Notes: generated from the letters alone by a model not told the origin. Positions 18,312-31,745 are shown, counted from the stretch's first letter. The stretch: 64,000 nt of DNA from Primulina eburnea (GCF_022965805.1 NC_133108.1:43470051-43534050), one strand, 5' to 3'. Numbers and translations are program-made.

Positions 18312-21300
18312 ATGGAGAAGTTCGGTGTCAAGGTGGAAGAAGGAAGGGAAGGCCGAGATGGAAAGCCATCCGTTGGTCCCGTGTATCGTAATCTACTCGC
18401 GGAGCATGCGTTTCCGTCGATTCATCCTGAGTTATCTACCGCTTGGCAAATTTTCAGGTTACCTGCGATATACGAAAAATGCGCCTATTATGTGTTATTT
18501 GTTTAAAGCGAAGTCTTGCGAGTGTGTCGACTGACGAGTCAAATGTTTTTTATGCGCAGAACTTCCTTTGAAAAGTACCCTGACAATAGAATGCTGGGAT
18601 GGCGTGAGTTGGTCGACGGAAAGGTGCCACGCTTTTTACTGCTGTTATCCTATGTGTGATGGATCACGTTCTTGCTTTTGCATGTCAGAGTTGTGAGTAA
18701 ATCTGGTGTTGAAAAGTGTTTGCTTTCTGATTATATTTTATTGGATTTCATATTCTTCAGTGGGGCCCTTACAAGTGGAAGACATACAAGGAAGCGTACC
18801 TGGAAACTCTGCTTGTTGGTTCGGCATTGCGAGCGCATGGCATTGAACCTGTAAGAGACTGCATTCCCTTCACTCTTGCATGCAAGCATTTTGGTTTTTT
18901 GTATTGCTATTCATCAAAACATCATTAGCCATCCATCCTACAAGCTTTAATGGAATTCGCTACCCATTTTCATCGAATTTGGTTGTCCCAAAATCTCGAG
19001 TTCAGGAGAGATTTATGCTAGAATATGGCCACACCCAACATATATGCGTAAGTCGGAGGTCGAGAAATATGTGTCCAGCTAGTATCCGATAATGAAATGT
19101 GATACATTAATCATTAGACAACAAAAACCAGCTTGATAGATGCGCTTTTAATCTGTAGGTGTTTTGAACCTTTGACAATCATGCTCTATACGATGTCGAA
19201 ACCGGTTGTCGCAAGAACTCGAACTCATAGAAGACGCCTCGATCAATAGGCTTAAACTTTAACAATTTACTCTGTCACAGGGAGCTCGAGTTGGAATTTA
19301 TGGCGCAAATTGTCCTCAGTGGATTGTGGCAATGGAGGTCAGTTCATTAGACCTGTTTATCTCAATCTTGTTCCCCTTTAATTCGTGTTCTTAAACTTGG
19401 GTTGTGTTCTCTTGTTCAGGCCTGCAATGCTCACAGTTTAATTTGTGTTCCTCTCTACGACACCCTTGGTACGATATTCGTCAGCCTTAGTCTATTATTG
19501 ACACTGTCTATATCTAGGATAGTTGGCTGCAAATTGTTTCTCGATTGTAATCTGATGTGTGGATTTTCATAGCTAGAAAAAGAAAAACAGTATTCGGGAG
19601 TATGATTTGGTTCTTGTTAACATATGCGGGCGAGTTTACGACGTTTGAGGCTTCAATAATGTCAATTTCCATTGTGCAGGGGCTAGAGCTGTGAACTACA
19701 TAATAGATCATGCTGAGCTTGATATCGTTTTCGTTCAAGATAAGAAAGTGAAACAAGTGAGCCTAGCAAAACTCTATATTGGTTTATGGATTTGGTTGAA
19801 CCTTAGGATTAATCAATCCACTTGATTGTTTTGATGAATTAAACAATTCCCTAATATTGCAGCTAATGAGCCCTGAATGCACCAGTGCTCAAAGGATAGA
19901 ATGTAAGCATGAAAATCAATATGAATTAATCAGTCAGTAGTTTCCAAAAAGATCTTTGATGTAAAAAATTCTTTTGGTTGCAGTTATTGTGTGCTTCTCT
20001 TCATTGACAGAGGAACAGCGGGACGAAGCAGCCGCTATTGGCATCAAACCTTACTCTTGGACCGAATTTCTTGCTGTGGTATGAAAAACCAGTCCAGTGT
20101 TCCTTTTACGTTTTTGGATTGCAGAGAGTTCACCCTTTTTTACCCGTTCTTTCATGTTTTTGAGTTATGTGCATTTCGTATCAGGGAAGAGAAAAGCCAT
20201 CGGAAATTTTTGCACCAAAGCCATCTGATACGTGCACGATTATGTATACAAGCGGAACCAGCGGCGATCCAAAAGGTGTAATTTTGACCCATGAAAACAT
20301 TATAACATGCATTAGCGGGGTCGAAAAATTCATGGAGCAATTCGAAGACAAGGTAACCGTGCTTTTCCATCTATTTGCCGCCTTTTAGTTCGGGCCAATC
20401 ATATTTTTTCTGGTTGGTCCTTGTTTAGTATTTCTATTTTTTTCACATGTTTATGATTTGGGAGCGTCAATAGATGACAGTGGACGATGTGTACATATCT
20501 TTCCTACCCCTTGCTCACATTCTCGATCGCATGATTGAAGAATTCTTTTTCTACAAGGGTGCTTCGGTCGGATACTATCATGGGGTAAGCTGCTAGAATG
20601 TTTGTTTTTTGTGTCTTTTCTGAACTTTAGAGGTCACTCAGATGAGGATATGTTGTTCATTTATATATCATATTTGATAATCTTATTTCCATTGAGTGTA
20701 CTGAAGGAAATCAACGAAATAAGGGACGATTTGGTGGAGTTGAAACCAACATTTTTGGCAGGAGTACCTCGAGTTTTTGAAAGAGTGCATGAAGGCATGA
20801 AAATTTTGATGTTTTTTTTTATCATATTTGCTAGCGCCAATTCGCTGTCATTTTTTACACTGTCATTTGGTTTATCTTCCTTCAGGGGTCCTCAAAGCTG
20901 TTGAAGAACTCAACCCTAGGAGGAGGAAGATTTTCAGCTGGCTTTACAAATAGTAAAAACCTGTCCATTCGTTAGCCTTTTGTCTTCAAAATAGTTTCTT
21001 TGATAATATATGCTTACTACTCGTATTGAAGCAAAAACTGATGCTAAAAATGAATCTTTTCCTATACAGCAAACTTTTTTGGATGAATCGCGGGTACAAA
21101 CAAAAAGATGCATCACCACTGGCTGATCTACTTGCTTTTGGAAAGGTCTTCTTACTTCTCCAGTTTTATGTTAAGCTTCAATGTCTATCTTGATCATATC
21201 TGCTATCCCATTTTCCACTATCATTGGTGTGTCTGATCGCTTTGGATACGATCTAGAGTTTCTCAGATTTTACACTCACGCAGAGTCCGAGAAGTAAAGA

Positions 21301-22640
21301 GAGAAAAAGTGACTTGTTTTCTTTCTCATTTGTAGGTCAAAAACAGGTTAGGTGGAAGGATCCGTCTCATAGTGTCCGGGGGTGCGCCATTGAGCACTGA
21401 GATAGAAGAATTCCTACGGGTCACATCCTGTGCTTTTGTGGTACAAGGATATGGTAAATAAATATATTTATCTTAGTCAAACTAAGAACAAAAATAGAGT
21501 GTATAGAATCTCAAAGTTGTACGTGGTCTGTTAATTTCGGTGGGCAGGGTTGACTGAGAGTTGTGGATTGGCAACGCTGGGTTTTCCAGATGAGATGTGC
21601 ATGATTGGAACAGTTGGCTCTTCTTTCATGTATACTGAAATCCGTCTGGAGGAAGTTCCAGAGATGGGCTATGATCCACTTGCGGATCCTTCTCGTGGTG
21701 AAATATGCATCAAAGGGAAATCAGCGTTTGCAGGATACTACAAGAACCCAGAGTTGACTCAGGAAGTAGTCCAAGACGGATGGTTCCATACTGGTTCGTT
21801 TTTGAGTCATCATTTCCCATATCCATTAGGTCATTGCTTCTTGACTAAATTGTTGCATGAATCTGCCCTCAGGTGACATTGGAGAGATGTTACCAAATGG
21901 AATCATTAGAATTATCGACAGGAAAAAGAACCTAATCAAGCTCTCTCAGGGAGAGTATGTTGCAGTTGAATATCTTGAAAAAGTTTATGGTATCACCCCT
22001 ATTGTGGAAGATGTAAGCAAGCAAGCATCATTCAACTTAATCTCTCTTTTTTTTTTCTTTTCTTTTTTTCAAATAACTAGATTATAATCTTCAGTTCCAA
22101 CTGTGTATTTTAGATATGGGTGTACGGCGATAGCTTCAAGTCGAAGCTAGTCGCAGTCGTCGTTCCCAACGAAGACAACACCATGAAATGGGGAAAGCAG
22201 AATGGCCATAAAGAATCCACCTTCCTGGAGCTATGCTCTTTAAACCAGCTCAAAGATCACATCATCCTTGAGCTCAAATCTACAGCCGACAGAAATAAGG
22301 TCACTTTCTTCACATTCTTTAAAAGCAAACTAAGGCAGAGCACTGAACAATATCATTTAATGGGATTGTTTCAAATTTGCTTGGACAGCTGAGAGGTTTC
22401 GAGTACATCAAAGATATAATCGTGGAACCTGAGCTATTTGAATTGTCTGAAAAAGAATTGGTGACAGCAACATTGAAGAAGAGACGAGACAGAATGCTCA
22501 AGAATTACAAGGTAAATAACATGATGCAATTTTAACTTGCTGTGTTATGACTTATGAGTTAACGACTTCATTATTCAACCATTGATGGCACGCAGGAGGA
22601 AATTGATGGGCTCTATCGAGTGCTGAACAAAGCGAAGTAG
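18312..22640 (+). CDS. LACS1: Long-chain acyl-CoA synthetase, LACS1-like, 661 aa, 19 exons
   Basis: Activates long and very-long-chain fatty acids to acyl-CoA using ATP; LACS1 relatives work at the ER in wax and cutin synthesis. Exons: 18312-18457, 18560-18623, 18761-18850, 19281-19337, 19420-19468, 19680-19756, 19863-19902, 19984-20078, 20185-20352, 20474-20584, 20707-20794, 20886-20952, 21070-21145, 21336-21453, 21548-21793, 21873-22012, 22114-22299, 22389-22511, 22596-22640. They sum to 1986 bp in one frame. Visible motifs: the AMP-binding signature [48 protein letters not shown] and [16 protein letters not shown]. Length matches the family (~660 aa). The intron after 20794 uses a GC donor (AAG|GCATGA). 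No peroxisomal signal is seen. The LACS1 subgroup is inferred from motifs recalled for that clade; LACS2 or LACS4-type is the alternative. Confidence 0.92.
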
Positions 22641-23070
22641 TAGGTAAGGATTTGCATCTGCACAGTATGGCATTTCCCTGACCAGCACGGTATATCCAGT
22701 CTTCTTGGATGCTTGCTGCATTATTCTCTCTTAATGTGTTCCATATATACGATGCTGTCAGTGGGAATTCAGAACAATTCCCTCAGTCAAAAATATATCT
22801 TGTTACAATTCAGACAGTTGTTTGCCCCTTGGCTGCTCGAATATCAACCAACTTGAGTTTGAAATTATCAAATTTGAAACAAACTTGAATATGTTCAAAC
22901 ACACTTTTGAATTTAATTCCACACGAATAATTTTGCTTGATAACTTGCAAGATCTAGCATAGATTTTGTGTCATCGCTCTTAATGTAATTTTTCTTGATA
23001 TCTATTTATTCGCAAACCTATATTTAAAGTATGCGAAAAATTGTAGAAAAATTATTAAAACAATTCTAAA
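22641..23070 (+). other. 3' flank of the LACS gene, partly duplicated elsewhere
   Basis: Probable 3'UTR and downstream sequence. Bases 22684-23070 reappear in the same orientation at 35066-35442 with high similarity, marking one edge of a large tandem duplication. Confidence 0.7.
22684..23070 (+). repeat. Duplicated LACS 3' flank, parent copy
   Basis: Starts AGCACGGTATATCCAGTC and ends ACAATTCTAAA. The second copy at 35066 has small indels (for example the segment around ATACGATGCTG is shortened). Confidence 0.85.
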
Positions 23071-23071
23071 A

Positions 23072-26000
23072 TCTATATCTATATATCTATATTATCTATA
23101 AAAACGTGGATACTTGAAATGTTATTCCAATTGTGAAGACGTTTTATATTTTTACTTATTTCAATTATGAAGTAACATGTATTGTAATTTAACACTTAAT
23201 CTATTAATTAATAATTAATACTAATTAACCACGTTTTATGATTATGATTTTGTGTTTTTGAATTTTTCTCATCTTTTTTTCATTATAATATTTAATTATA
23301 TCATATTTCATTTTTAAAACAAAATTATTTCATTTTATATACATATAAATATGTGGATGTGTTTACTTAATCAAGTGACATACGTGGTAATTTCATACTT
23401 AGTCTATTAATTAATAATTAAATATTAATGAACCACATTTTATGGTTATAATTTTATGTTTTTAACTTTTTTCCCTTATATATTTCTCATTATAATTTTT
23501 AGTTATGTCATATTTCATTCTATTTCATTTAAAAAAAAAATCATTTTATATACATACAAATGTGTGGATGATAGAAAAATTTTCTAATTGTAAACGAGGT
23601 TGAGAGAAATAAAGTTGAGTTATATCATAATGAAATGTTATTTTCTATTATAAAATTAATATATGACACAATCCTTATAATAAATGTAAATTATAATGAT
23701 CATTGATTAACATCTGTCAAAGTATTAGGGCTTTTACATATGATATATTAACATATTTATTTATTTTAAAATCGAACTAACTAATTCAATAAATACTAAA
23801 ATTACATTTTTTTTTATCAAATTTATGTATTTGGTTATGTTTTTATTTTATTTTTTATGTGAAAATCATACCGATAATTTAAAATTTATATTTAATAATT
23901 ATTTTAGGAGTTTATTAAATTTTATTTGATTTTTATCAATCTTTTATAAATGTGTATTTCATTACATATATTGATTTATTTTTTATTTTAAAATTATATT
24001 TAACAAGAAATTAATAAACATCGATGTAATTTATAAAAGATAGATTCTGATATAAAATTGATTACGTATGACATAAAATTCTAAAGACAAAAGGTTAAAA
24101 AATTATTTAGGTGTTTAAATATTAATTTAATAATATTATGAGTTATATTTTACTATTAATATTATTATTTCATTAGTTTTGATATTGTTTTGATGAGTTA
24201 GTCACGATATTTTAATTAATGTAAATTATGATTATGCGTTGATAAAGTCTATAATTTTATTGATTTTTAGTTCATTATGCCTTATACGTGGTGTTTGAAT
24301 ATATATTTCTAAAATTTTATTGTTCATTTGGTTCTATATATTGTGTTAATTATAATTTATTACATAACATAAAATTAACAAATTGAATTTTAATTTGACA
24401 AAAAAGTCGAAAGTAAATTATATTCGTCTAATATAACAAGAGATTAAACTCAAATTAATAACAATAATATTCAAGTTTTTCAATTGTGAACGGACTTAAT
24501 TATCCTTCACATATTTACTTATTTCAATTTTAACATATTTGCTAATTTCACATTTAGTCTATTAATTAATAATTAATATCAATTAACCACATTTTATGGT
24601 TATGATTTTGTGCTTTTGACTTTTGCCCTTCTCTTTTTTCATTATAATATTTAATTATGTCATATTTCATTCTATTTCATTTTTTAAAAAAAATGATTTT
24701 CATTCTATATACATATATGTTTACTTATTTCAATTTCAAATAACATATGTTGCTTTTGGCCCTTATCTAATTTTTGTTATAATATTTAATTATGTTATAT
24801 TTCATTTTTTTAAAAAATTATTTCATTCTATATACATATAAATGTGTGGATGATAGAAAAATTTTCCAATTGTAAACAAACGTGAAAGAAATAAAGTTGA
24901 ATTATATTCATAATGAAATGACCCGTAATAAAGTATATATATTTTAAATTTATACATTCAATAAACAACATTTGACAGTATTTGAAACATCTGCTAAGAA
25001 TGTTTAATATTTAGGTAACAAGGGTCTAAAGGTAAACTCGACCATGGTTTTCAAAAACACTGAAACCAAAATCAGAACTAACATTTTTCTTGACTTCAGT
25101 TCCAAAATCAACTCTCGTATATATAAATTTAAGGCATAACTGTTGAACAATTAGTTTCACCGTCTCATATATTGTATAATTATTTTATTTATATTTAAAA
25201 ATTAATACTAATAGCAATTTTTAAAAATTTATATATCAGACAAGTTTATAAATTCGATACACAAATTTTTTTGTAAGCTCTCTTTTGATATATAATTTTT
25301 AATTTATATATATTTTTAATTATTTATGAAATTTTAAGAAAATAAAAAAATCTACATGCAAGCATACAATTTGACTTATATACAACTTTAAAACTTAAAA
25401 ACAAATGATATCAAATGTTAAATATTACAACTTATTTCATATTAAAAAATAAATCATAAAAAAACAAATAGTTTCAAATTCTGTAGGAGATCATAAAAAA
25501 CAAATAATTTCAAATTCTGTAGGAGGTTAAATATTCTTAAATTAAATATTATGAGTTATAGTTTATTTATTTTGAAATCAAACTAACTAATTCAACAAAT
25601 ACAAAAAATAACATTTTTCATGCAAGTTTATTTCTTTGATTATATTTAAATTTTTATGAGAAAATCATAACGGTAGTTTAAATTTATATTTAATAATTAT
25701 TGTATTTCATTACTTATGTTGATTTATTTATTATTTTAAAATTGTATTTAACAAAAAATTAATAATCATTGATGTAGTTTATAAATATCAATTCTGATAT
25801 AAAATTAATTATATATGATATAAAATTCTAAAACAAAAGGTAAAAAATTATGTAGGTGTTTAAATATTATTTAAATGAAATATTATTAGTTATATTTTAC
25901 TGTCAATATTATTATTTCATTAGTTTTGATATTGTTTTGATGAGTTAGCCATTATATTTTAAATTGATAATTATTTATCGTTGGTGTGCTTAATTTATGT

Positions 26001-26322
26001 AAATCATGATTTATGCATTGATAAATTTCATAATTTGTATTTTTAGTTTATTATGCATTATACATGGTGTTTAGATATATATTTTTTAACAATTCGTTTC
26101 ATTCATTTGGTTCTGTATATTGTGCTAATTAAAATTTATTATATAACATACAAATTCGAAATTAAATTATATAAGTTCTTAATTAATTTATTTGTCTAAT
26201 ATAACAACAGATTAAACTCAAATAAATAACAAAATATTTCAAATTATTTTTTTTAGAAACTCAAAATTTTAATTTTCGTAATATAATTGGTATTTACGTG
26301 CATCACACGTGCTTCATGCTAA
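23072..26322 (+). mobile_element. Helitron-like AT-rich element (one or more nested copies)
   Basis: Begins TCTATATCTATATATC after an A and ends with a short GC hairpin (ACGTGCATCACACGTGC), then TTCATGCTAA before a T. A TC start, a subterminal hairpin, a CTRR end and an A/T insertion context are the hallmarks of plant Helitrons. The interior is non-coding and internally repetitive: CTATTAATTAATAATTAA occurs near 23200, 23405 and 24558, and TTTGATATTGTTTTGATGAG near 24180 and 25925. At least two related copies are therefore nested or in tandem. No Rep/helicase is encoded, so it is non-autonomous. Confidence 0.5.
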
Positions 26323-28085
26323 TTTATATAAAGTATATATAAAGGCCATTGTTTTCCAATTGTGCAATGACAAAATTAACCTTCTATACATCTCTTCAAA
26401 AATAGAATGTAACTCCTATATTAATGTTATCAAATAACTCATCTTTATACTACATTTAAATGTTTTATCCTTTTAATTTTCTTTCCACATTTTTTTCCCA
26501 ATGATTTTATGGTAATTTTGTAATTTATATAAAGTGTGGATAAAGTTCATTGTTTTTCAATTGTGCAATGACAAAATTAACCTTCTACACACACTTCATG
26601 AATAGAATGTGACTTATATATTAATTTTATCAAATAATTCATTTTTATACTACATTTACATGTTTTATCCTTTTAATTTTCTCTCTATATTATTTTTTTC
26701 CAATGATTTTATTGTAATTTGTATTATATAAAGTGTGAATAAATGTCATTGTTTTCCAATTGTGCAATAACAAAATGACTTTCTATATTGTGTAACTCCT
26801 ATATTAATTTGATCAAATAACTCATCTTTATATTACATTTAAATGTTTTATCTCTTTAATTTTCTCTATATATATATTTTTTCAAATGATTTTATTGTAA
26901 TTTTATAATTATATTTTTAGTGAAATTTCTAATTAAGTAATAAATTATAGTATAAAAAAAATATATGAAAAATTTATAACTATATGTGCAATAGTAGAAT
27001 AAATAACATATTTTATGGGGTTTTTAACAAAGAATTGAAAGTAAAGAGTTTATTTTTTTTTAAATGAATGTACGATTTCAAAAAAATATGAAAAAAAATC
27101 ATCTATAATGAATATATATGTTATAATTATTTTATTAAATTGTATAACTAAAAAATTATGTATATTATTTGTCAAATCAATCATCAATCAAAATTTGAAT
27201 ATATAATTAATGAAAGAGATTTAATGAGCAATAAAAAGACTCTAAGTTATTTTCTTCTGTAAAAACAATATATGATATAATTCTTATAATAAATATAATT
27301 ATAATGATCATTGGTTAGGATTTGTCAAGTATAAGAATTTTTACATATTATATTTAATATCTTTATTTAATTATTTTGAAATCAAACTAATTATTCAATA
27401 GACACAAAAATAACATTTTTTTATGAAGTTTATTTATTTTGTTATAATTCATATTTAATGGTGAAAATCATATTAATAGTTTAAAATCTATATTTAATAA
27501 TTATTAAACGAGTTTATTTGATATTTACCATATAATCTTATTTAAATGTGCATTTCTTTACACATGTTGATTTACTTATTATTTTAAAATATTTAACAAG
27601 AAATTAATAGTCATCGATATTAGTCTACGAAAGATCGATATATAGAATTGTAAAAAAAAAAAAAATATTGTTTTTTAGAATGTTAAATTAAATATTATGA
27701 GTTATATTTTACTATCAATATTACTATTTCATTTGTTTTAATATTAAGTTAGTCATAATGATTTTAAATTGATAATTATTTTTATCTTTAGTATGCTTCT
27801 CTTTTATAGATTATGGTTTATATATTGTTAAAATCCATAATTTGGTTGATTTTTGGATTATTATGTTTTATACGTAGTGTTTGAATATATAAATTTTGTT
27901 TCAGTTCATTTTGTTCTATATATTATGTTCATAACAATTTATTATATAACATAAAGAAATAATTTTGAAAGTAAGTTATATAAGCTCTTATAAATCGTCT
28001 AATATTATAATAAATTAAGCTCAGATAAATAAAAAAAAAAGAATCAAATTGTTTTTTAGAAAATCAAATTTTTTTAATGTCATTA
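26323..28085 (+). repeat. AT-rich tandem repeats and degenerate Helitron-like copy
   Basis: Three consecutive copies of a ~200-bp unit (about 26323, 26524, 26722), each with ATAAAG, CATTGTTTT.CAATTGTGCAAT, a conserved AATAACTCAT segment and TTTTATC. A degenerate third copy of the 23-26 kb repeat follows (TTATATTTTACTATCAATATTACTATTTC at 27700 is also seen at 24140 and 25885). No genes. Confidence 0.55.
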
Positions 28086-28379
28086 AATTTTTAATAACTG
28101 ATCCACATCCCAAACACATGCTATTGATTTCCATGACAACCAAATAACTGATTATGCATATAGGACAAACCTCCCTGTCTTAATATTCCAGAAGTTTATA
28201 ACACAGTAACCTGTTGGCTTAGAATGGGTAGTCCTTAATAGTCATAGTGAATTGTTATTCTGGTACCACAATAAAATCCGAAGGCTATGAATATAGCAAA
28301 TCTACGAACTTTCCTCACAGAAAATTATAATATAAAAGGGTTCTAAAGCATATGAAATCACCACCTATGACCTAAACGA

Positions 28380-29645
28380 CGGTGCAACAAAGAGAATAAA
28401 ACAACAAATCAAGCAACGGAGAAAACACATGCCCAAACAAAGCAGTAAGACATGATAATGCAAAAAATAAAAGAGAAAAAAGAACCTCGAAAGATTTCGG
28501 AATACACGGTAACAAACCAAAGATTAAGGAGATAATAACACTGTTGAAGGAGAATGCGAAGAGAAGAGATGAAATTCGGATACCTGCAAGGTGCCACAGA
28601 TTCCTATCTCTGGATTCCTTTCTCACTGGAACAGTGACATTATGCCTTGCAGCATATTCGATTGCATCTTCTGTTCCCTTTATTTCCCATTCCCTCCAAG
28701 GAGCAATAACACTTAGTTCGGGATTCAGAGCAAAGAAAGTGAGCTCAAACCGGACCTGTAACACAGAAGAGCAAACAAGACGTGAAGGGAGAAACTTCAA
28801 TAGGAATCAAACCGTTCAAAGAAATCCTAAAGCATGCCTGGTCATTTCCTTCTCCAGTAAATCCATGAGAAACATCATCAGCTCCTACTTCTTTCGCCAC
28901 ATCAACCATGGCCTGCATTTTCAATGTATTAATACATACAAGTAGAAAATAAAACAACACAATACTAACGAAGCCCAAAGATAAATCTTTTTTCATGAAA
29001 ATAGTGACCTAAGAAGAGGCATTAGCAAACAGATGTTAAAATATTAAGCGCTAATCACATTTCGTCCAGTTAATAACCATGCAAAAGGAAATGAGGAAGC
29101 TTGAACTCAAGGATATAACTTTATCCAATAAAAAAAAGGAGATGGACACTTTCTAAATGAAAGAAACGAAAACCGATAAAAAAAAAGACAGCGATGTTTT
29201 TCCTTACATTTAATTTTTATAAGGTACCTTCGCAGTAACAGGTCGTGCCATTGAAGTCCCCAGCAATTATTTTTATGAATTGATAACATTATGCTGACTT
29301 GAGTTCATGTACTGGGCCAACATCAGCGATGAAGCAAACAAATTATAATTTTCCCTGCGTTGCCTAAGCAACAAATTAAGAAACATGTGTTGTATCTTTC
29401 TCGCATCTAGTCATTCTCAACTGAATTGAGGTATATGTACACAGTAACCAGCCTACAGTTAACTACTGAGAATAACATACCTAAACCACCACTATATGCC
29501 AGGGCCATTTTTTTTAACTTTTTAGGCAAGGTTTTTCCATCCATACCACTAGCAATCATTGTCTCTTTATAAAGTTTAAAAGTCACTGATCCAATACTAG
29601 TTTTTGTGATTTCCTTCCTGAAAGCATCAAATGACTCACTTAATG
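28380..29645 (-). pseudogene. Argininosuccinate synthase fragment, copy A-III
   Basis: 3'-most copy in block A. On the minus strand it has a chimeric first exon (about 29480-29575: KETMIASGMDGKTLPKKLKK and ALAYSGGL), AMVDVAKEVGADDVSHGFTG (about 28855-28915), and [14 protein letters not shown]...REWEIKG...NLWHL (about 28590-28755). These segments belong to argininosuccinate synthase, the ATP-dependent step joining citrulline and aspartate in arginine synthesis. The ATP-loop SGGLDTS is cut after GGL, exons for the middle and C terminus are missing, and a T-rich segment of unknown origin (28383-28580, also at 35935-36150) follows instead. Cannot encode an enzyme. Confidence 0.8.
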
Positions 29646-31745
29646 AATCAAACCGCCTATGGCATATACTAACTTGCCGTGCTTCAAGGCGAGAAAATAC
29701 TCCTTCGTCTGCATGGTCTCACGATCAAGTGTCAAAGACTCAAGTTCTCTCACAATTGTGAAGAGGATTGTCCCACCTGGAGTTTCATACACCCCACAAC
29801 TCTTCATTACCACCAGACGATTTTCAACCATCTCTATGCGACCACTCCCAAGCTTCCGACCAAAGCTCTGAGAGAAGAGATGCAGGAGAGCGTCCAGTCC
29901 ATTTATTGAAACAGGGAGACCCTCAACTATACCAATATTCGGATATATGCAAGTATGACACTAAAGGATAAGTAACCAATAATTATTAATGTATATGCAC
30001 AAAATAATACAAAAAAATATTAAATGCACGTGATAAATAATTCTAAAATGAAAATAAAAGAAGTTAGAGCAACTAACTCAGGTTGATCCGGTGCCTCTTT
30101 TGGGTTAAGAGTGATCATGTACATGTCCTCCATAGGCCCCATTTGCTGGATCTTCCAAGATATCCCCCTTGAATGTTTATATATCAAAATGAATGTCAAT
30201 ATTTGGACAAGAGGAGCCACATGTGAAGGGCATTTTCACAGTACATGATCCCAGTCATTAAAAATTTTAAATAAAGATCCACATTCAAAACACATTCTGT
30301 TGATTTTAATGAGAACCAAATAACTGATTATGCAAATAATATGACAATTCTTCCTATCTTAAATATTCCAGAAGTTCATAACACGATAACATGTTGGCTT
30401 AGAATGGGCAGTCTCATTAGTCATAGTGAATTGTTATTCTGGTGCCACAATAAAATCCGAAGGTATGAATATAGCAAATCTAAGAACTTTCCTCACAGAA
30501 AGTCATAACATAAAGGATTCTAAAGCACACGAAATCACCACCTATCTCATGACTGAGGTGCCACAGATTCCTATCTCTGCTGTAGATGGATTTCTTTATC
30601 ACTGGAACAGGGACATTATGTCTTACAACATATTCAATTGCATCTTCTCTTCCCTTTATTTGTGAAGAGAGAAACTAAAATAGGAATCAAATTGTCTACA
30701 TAAATTCTAAAGTAGGTCGGGTCATTTCCTTTTCCGGTACATCAATGAGAAACATCATCAGCTCCAACTTCTTTGGCCACATCAACCATGGCCTGCATTT
30801 TCAATTCATTAACAAATACAAGTAGAAAATAAAACAACAGAATACTGAAAAACCCCAAAGATAAATCATTTTTCATGAAAAGTGTGTACGTGAGAAGAGG
30901 CATTAGCAAACAAATGTTAAAATACTAAGCGTTGATCACATTTCGTCCAGTTAATAACCATGCAAAAGAAAAGGAGGACGTTTGAACTCAAGGATATAAC
31001 TTTATCCAATAACGAAAAGAGAAGGACACTTTCTAAATAAAAGAAACGAAAAATAATAAAGTTGTTTTATCTAAAAAGACAGTGAAAGCACGTTTTTCCT
31101 TACATATTTAATTGTTATAAGGTGCCTTAGCAGTAACAGGTCGAGCCATTGAAGTCCCCAGCAAGTATTTTCTCTCATAGATGGCACCAGCTCGTTCCTC
31201 TTTCAAATCCTTCACCACTAGTCGACACGCTCCACTAGCCTTGGCATTTTGTTCTAGAGCTTCTAATTCTTGTATGCCCTAAATTTATGGATTTGGATCA
31301 TGCATAAGAAAGTAAACAAGAGTAACATAGCAAGCTATGCCTTTTTTTTTATGAATTGATAACATTATGCTGACTTGAGTTCACGTGCTTGGCCAACGTT
31401 AGCGATGAAGCAAACAACTTTGCAGCCATAATTTTATCTGCATTGCCAAAGCAGCAAATTAAGAAACACGTTTTCTAGTATTTCTCTCATCTAGTCATTC
31501 TCGATTTCATATGTTTACAAACTTGAGAAATCTTCTGAATTGAGGTATATGTACACACAGTTAACCATCCTACAGTTAACTACTGAGAATAACTTACCTA
31601 AACAACCACTATATGCCAGGACCACTTTGTTTAACTTTTTAGGCAAGGTTTTTCCATCCATATCACTAGCCATCATTGTCTCTTTGTCACTAGCCAAAAC
31701 TGCTCGGACAGCTGCTGCATCAAACAAATTTATTAGTGGTCGGTG
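29640..31745 (-). pseudogene. Argininosuccinate synthase pseudogene, copy A-II
   Basis: Minus-strand exon remnants in order: LFDAAAVRAVLASDKE... to VVLAYSGC (31600-31745), [17 protein letters not shown]...[13 protein letters not shown] (31135-31275), AMVDVAKEVGADDVSH (about 30740-30790), [16 protein letters not shown] (30560-30655), EDMYMITLNPKEAPDQPE (30080-30140) and MVENRLVVMKSCGVYETPGG...ELESLTLDRE (29640-29935). The DTSVIVPWL segment is lost by a 28-bp deletion between CTAA repeats, an FVRDFIFPCL-type segment is missing, and several exons are shortened. Its last exon is fused to the first exon of copy A-III. Confidence 0.82.

Noticed and set aside
28372..28800. 142-codon ORF across an ASS exon and a T-rich segment
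   Set aside because: It reads an ASS exon and then runs across a splice border into non-coding sequence; not a gene by itself.
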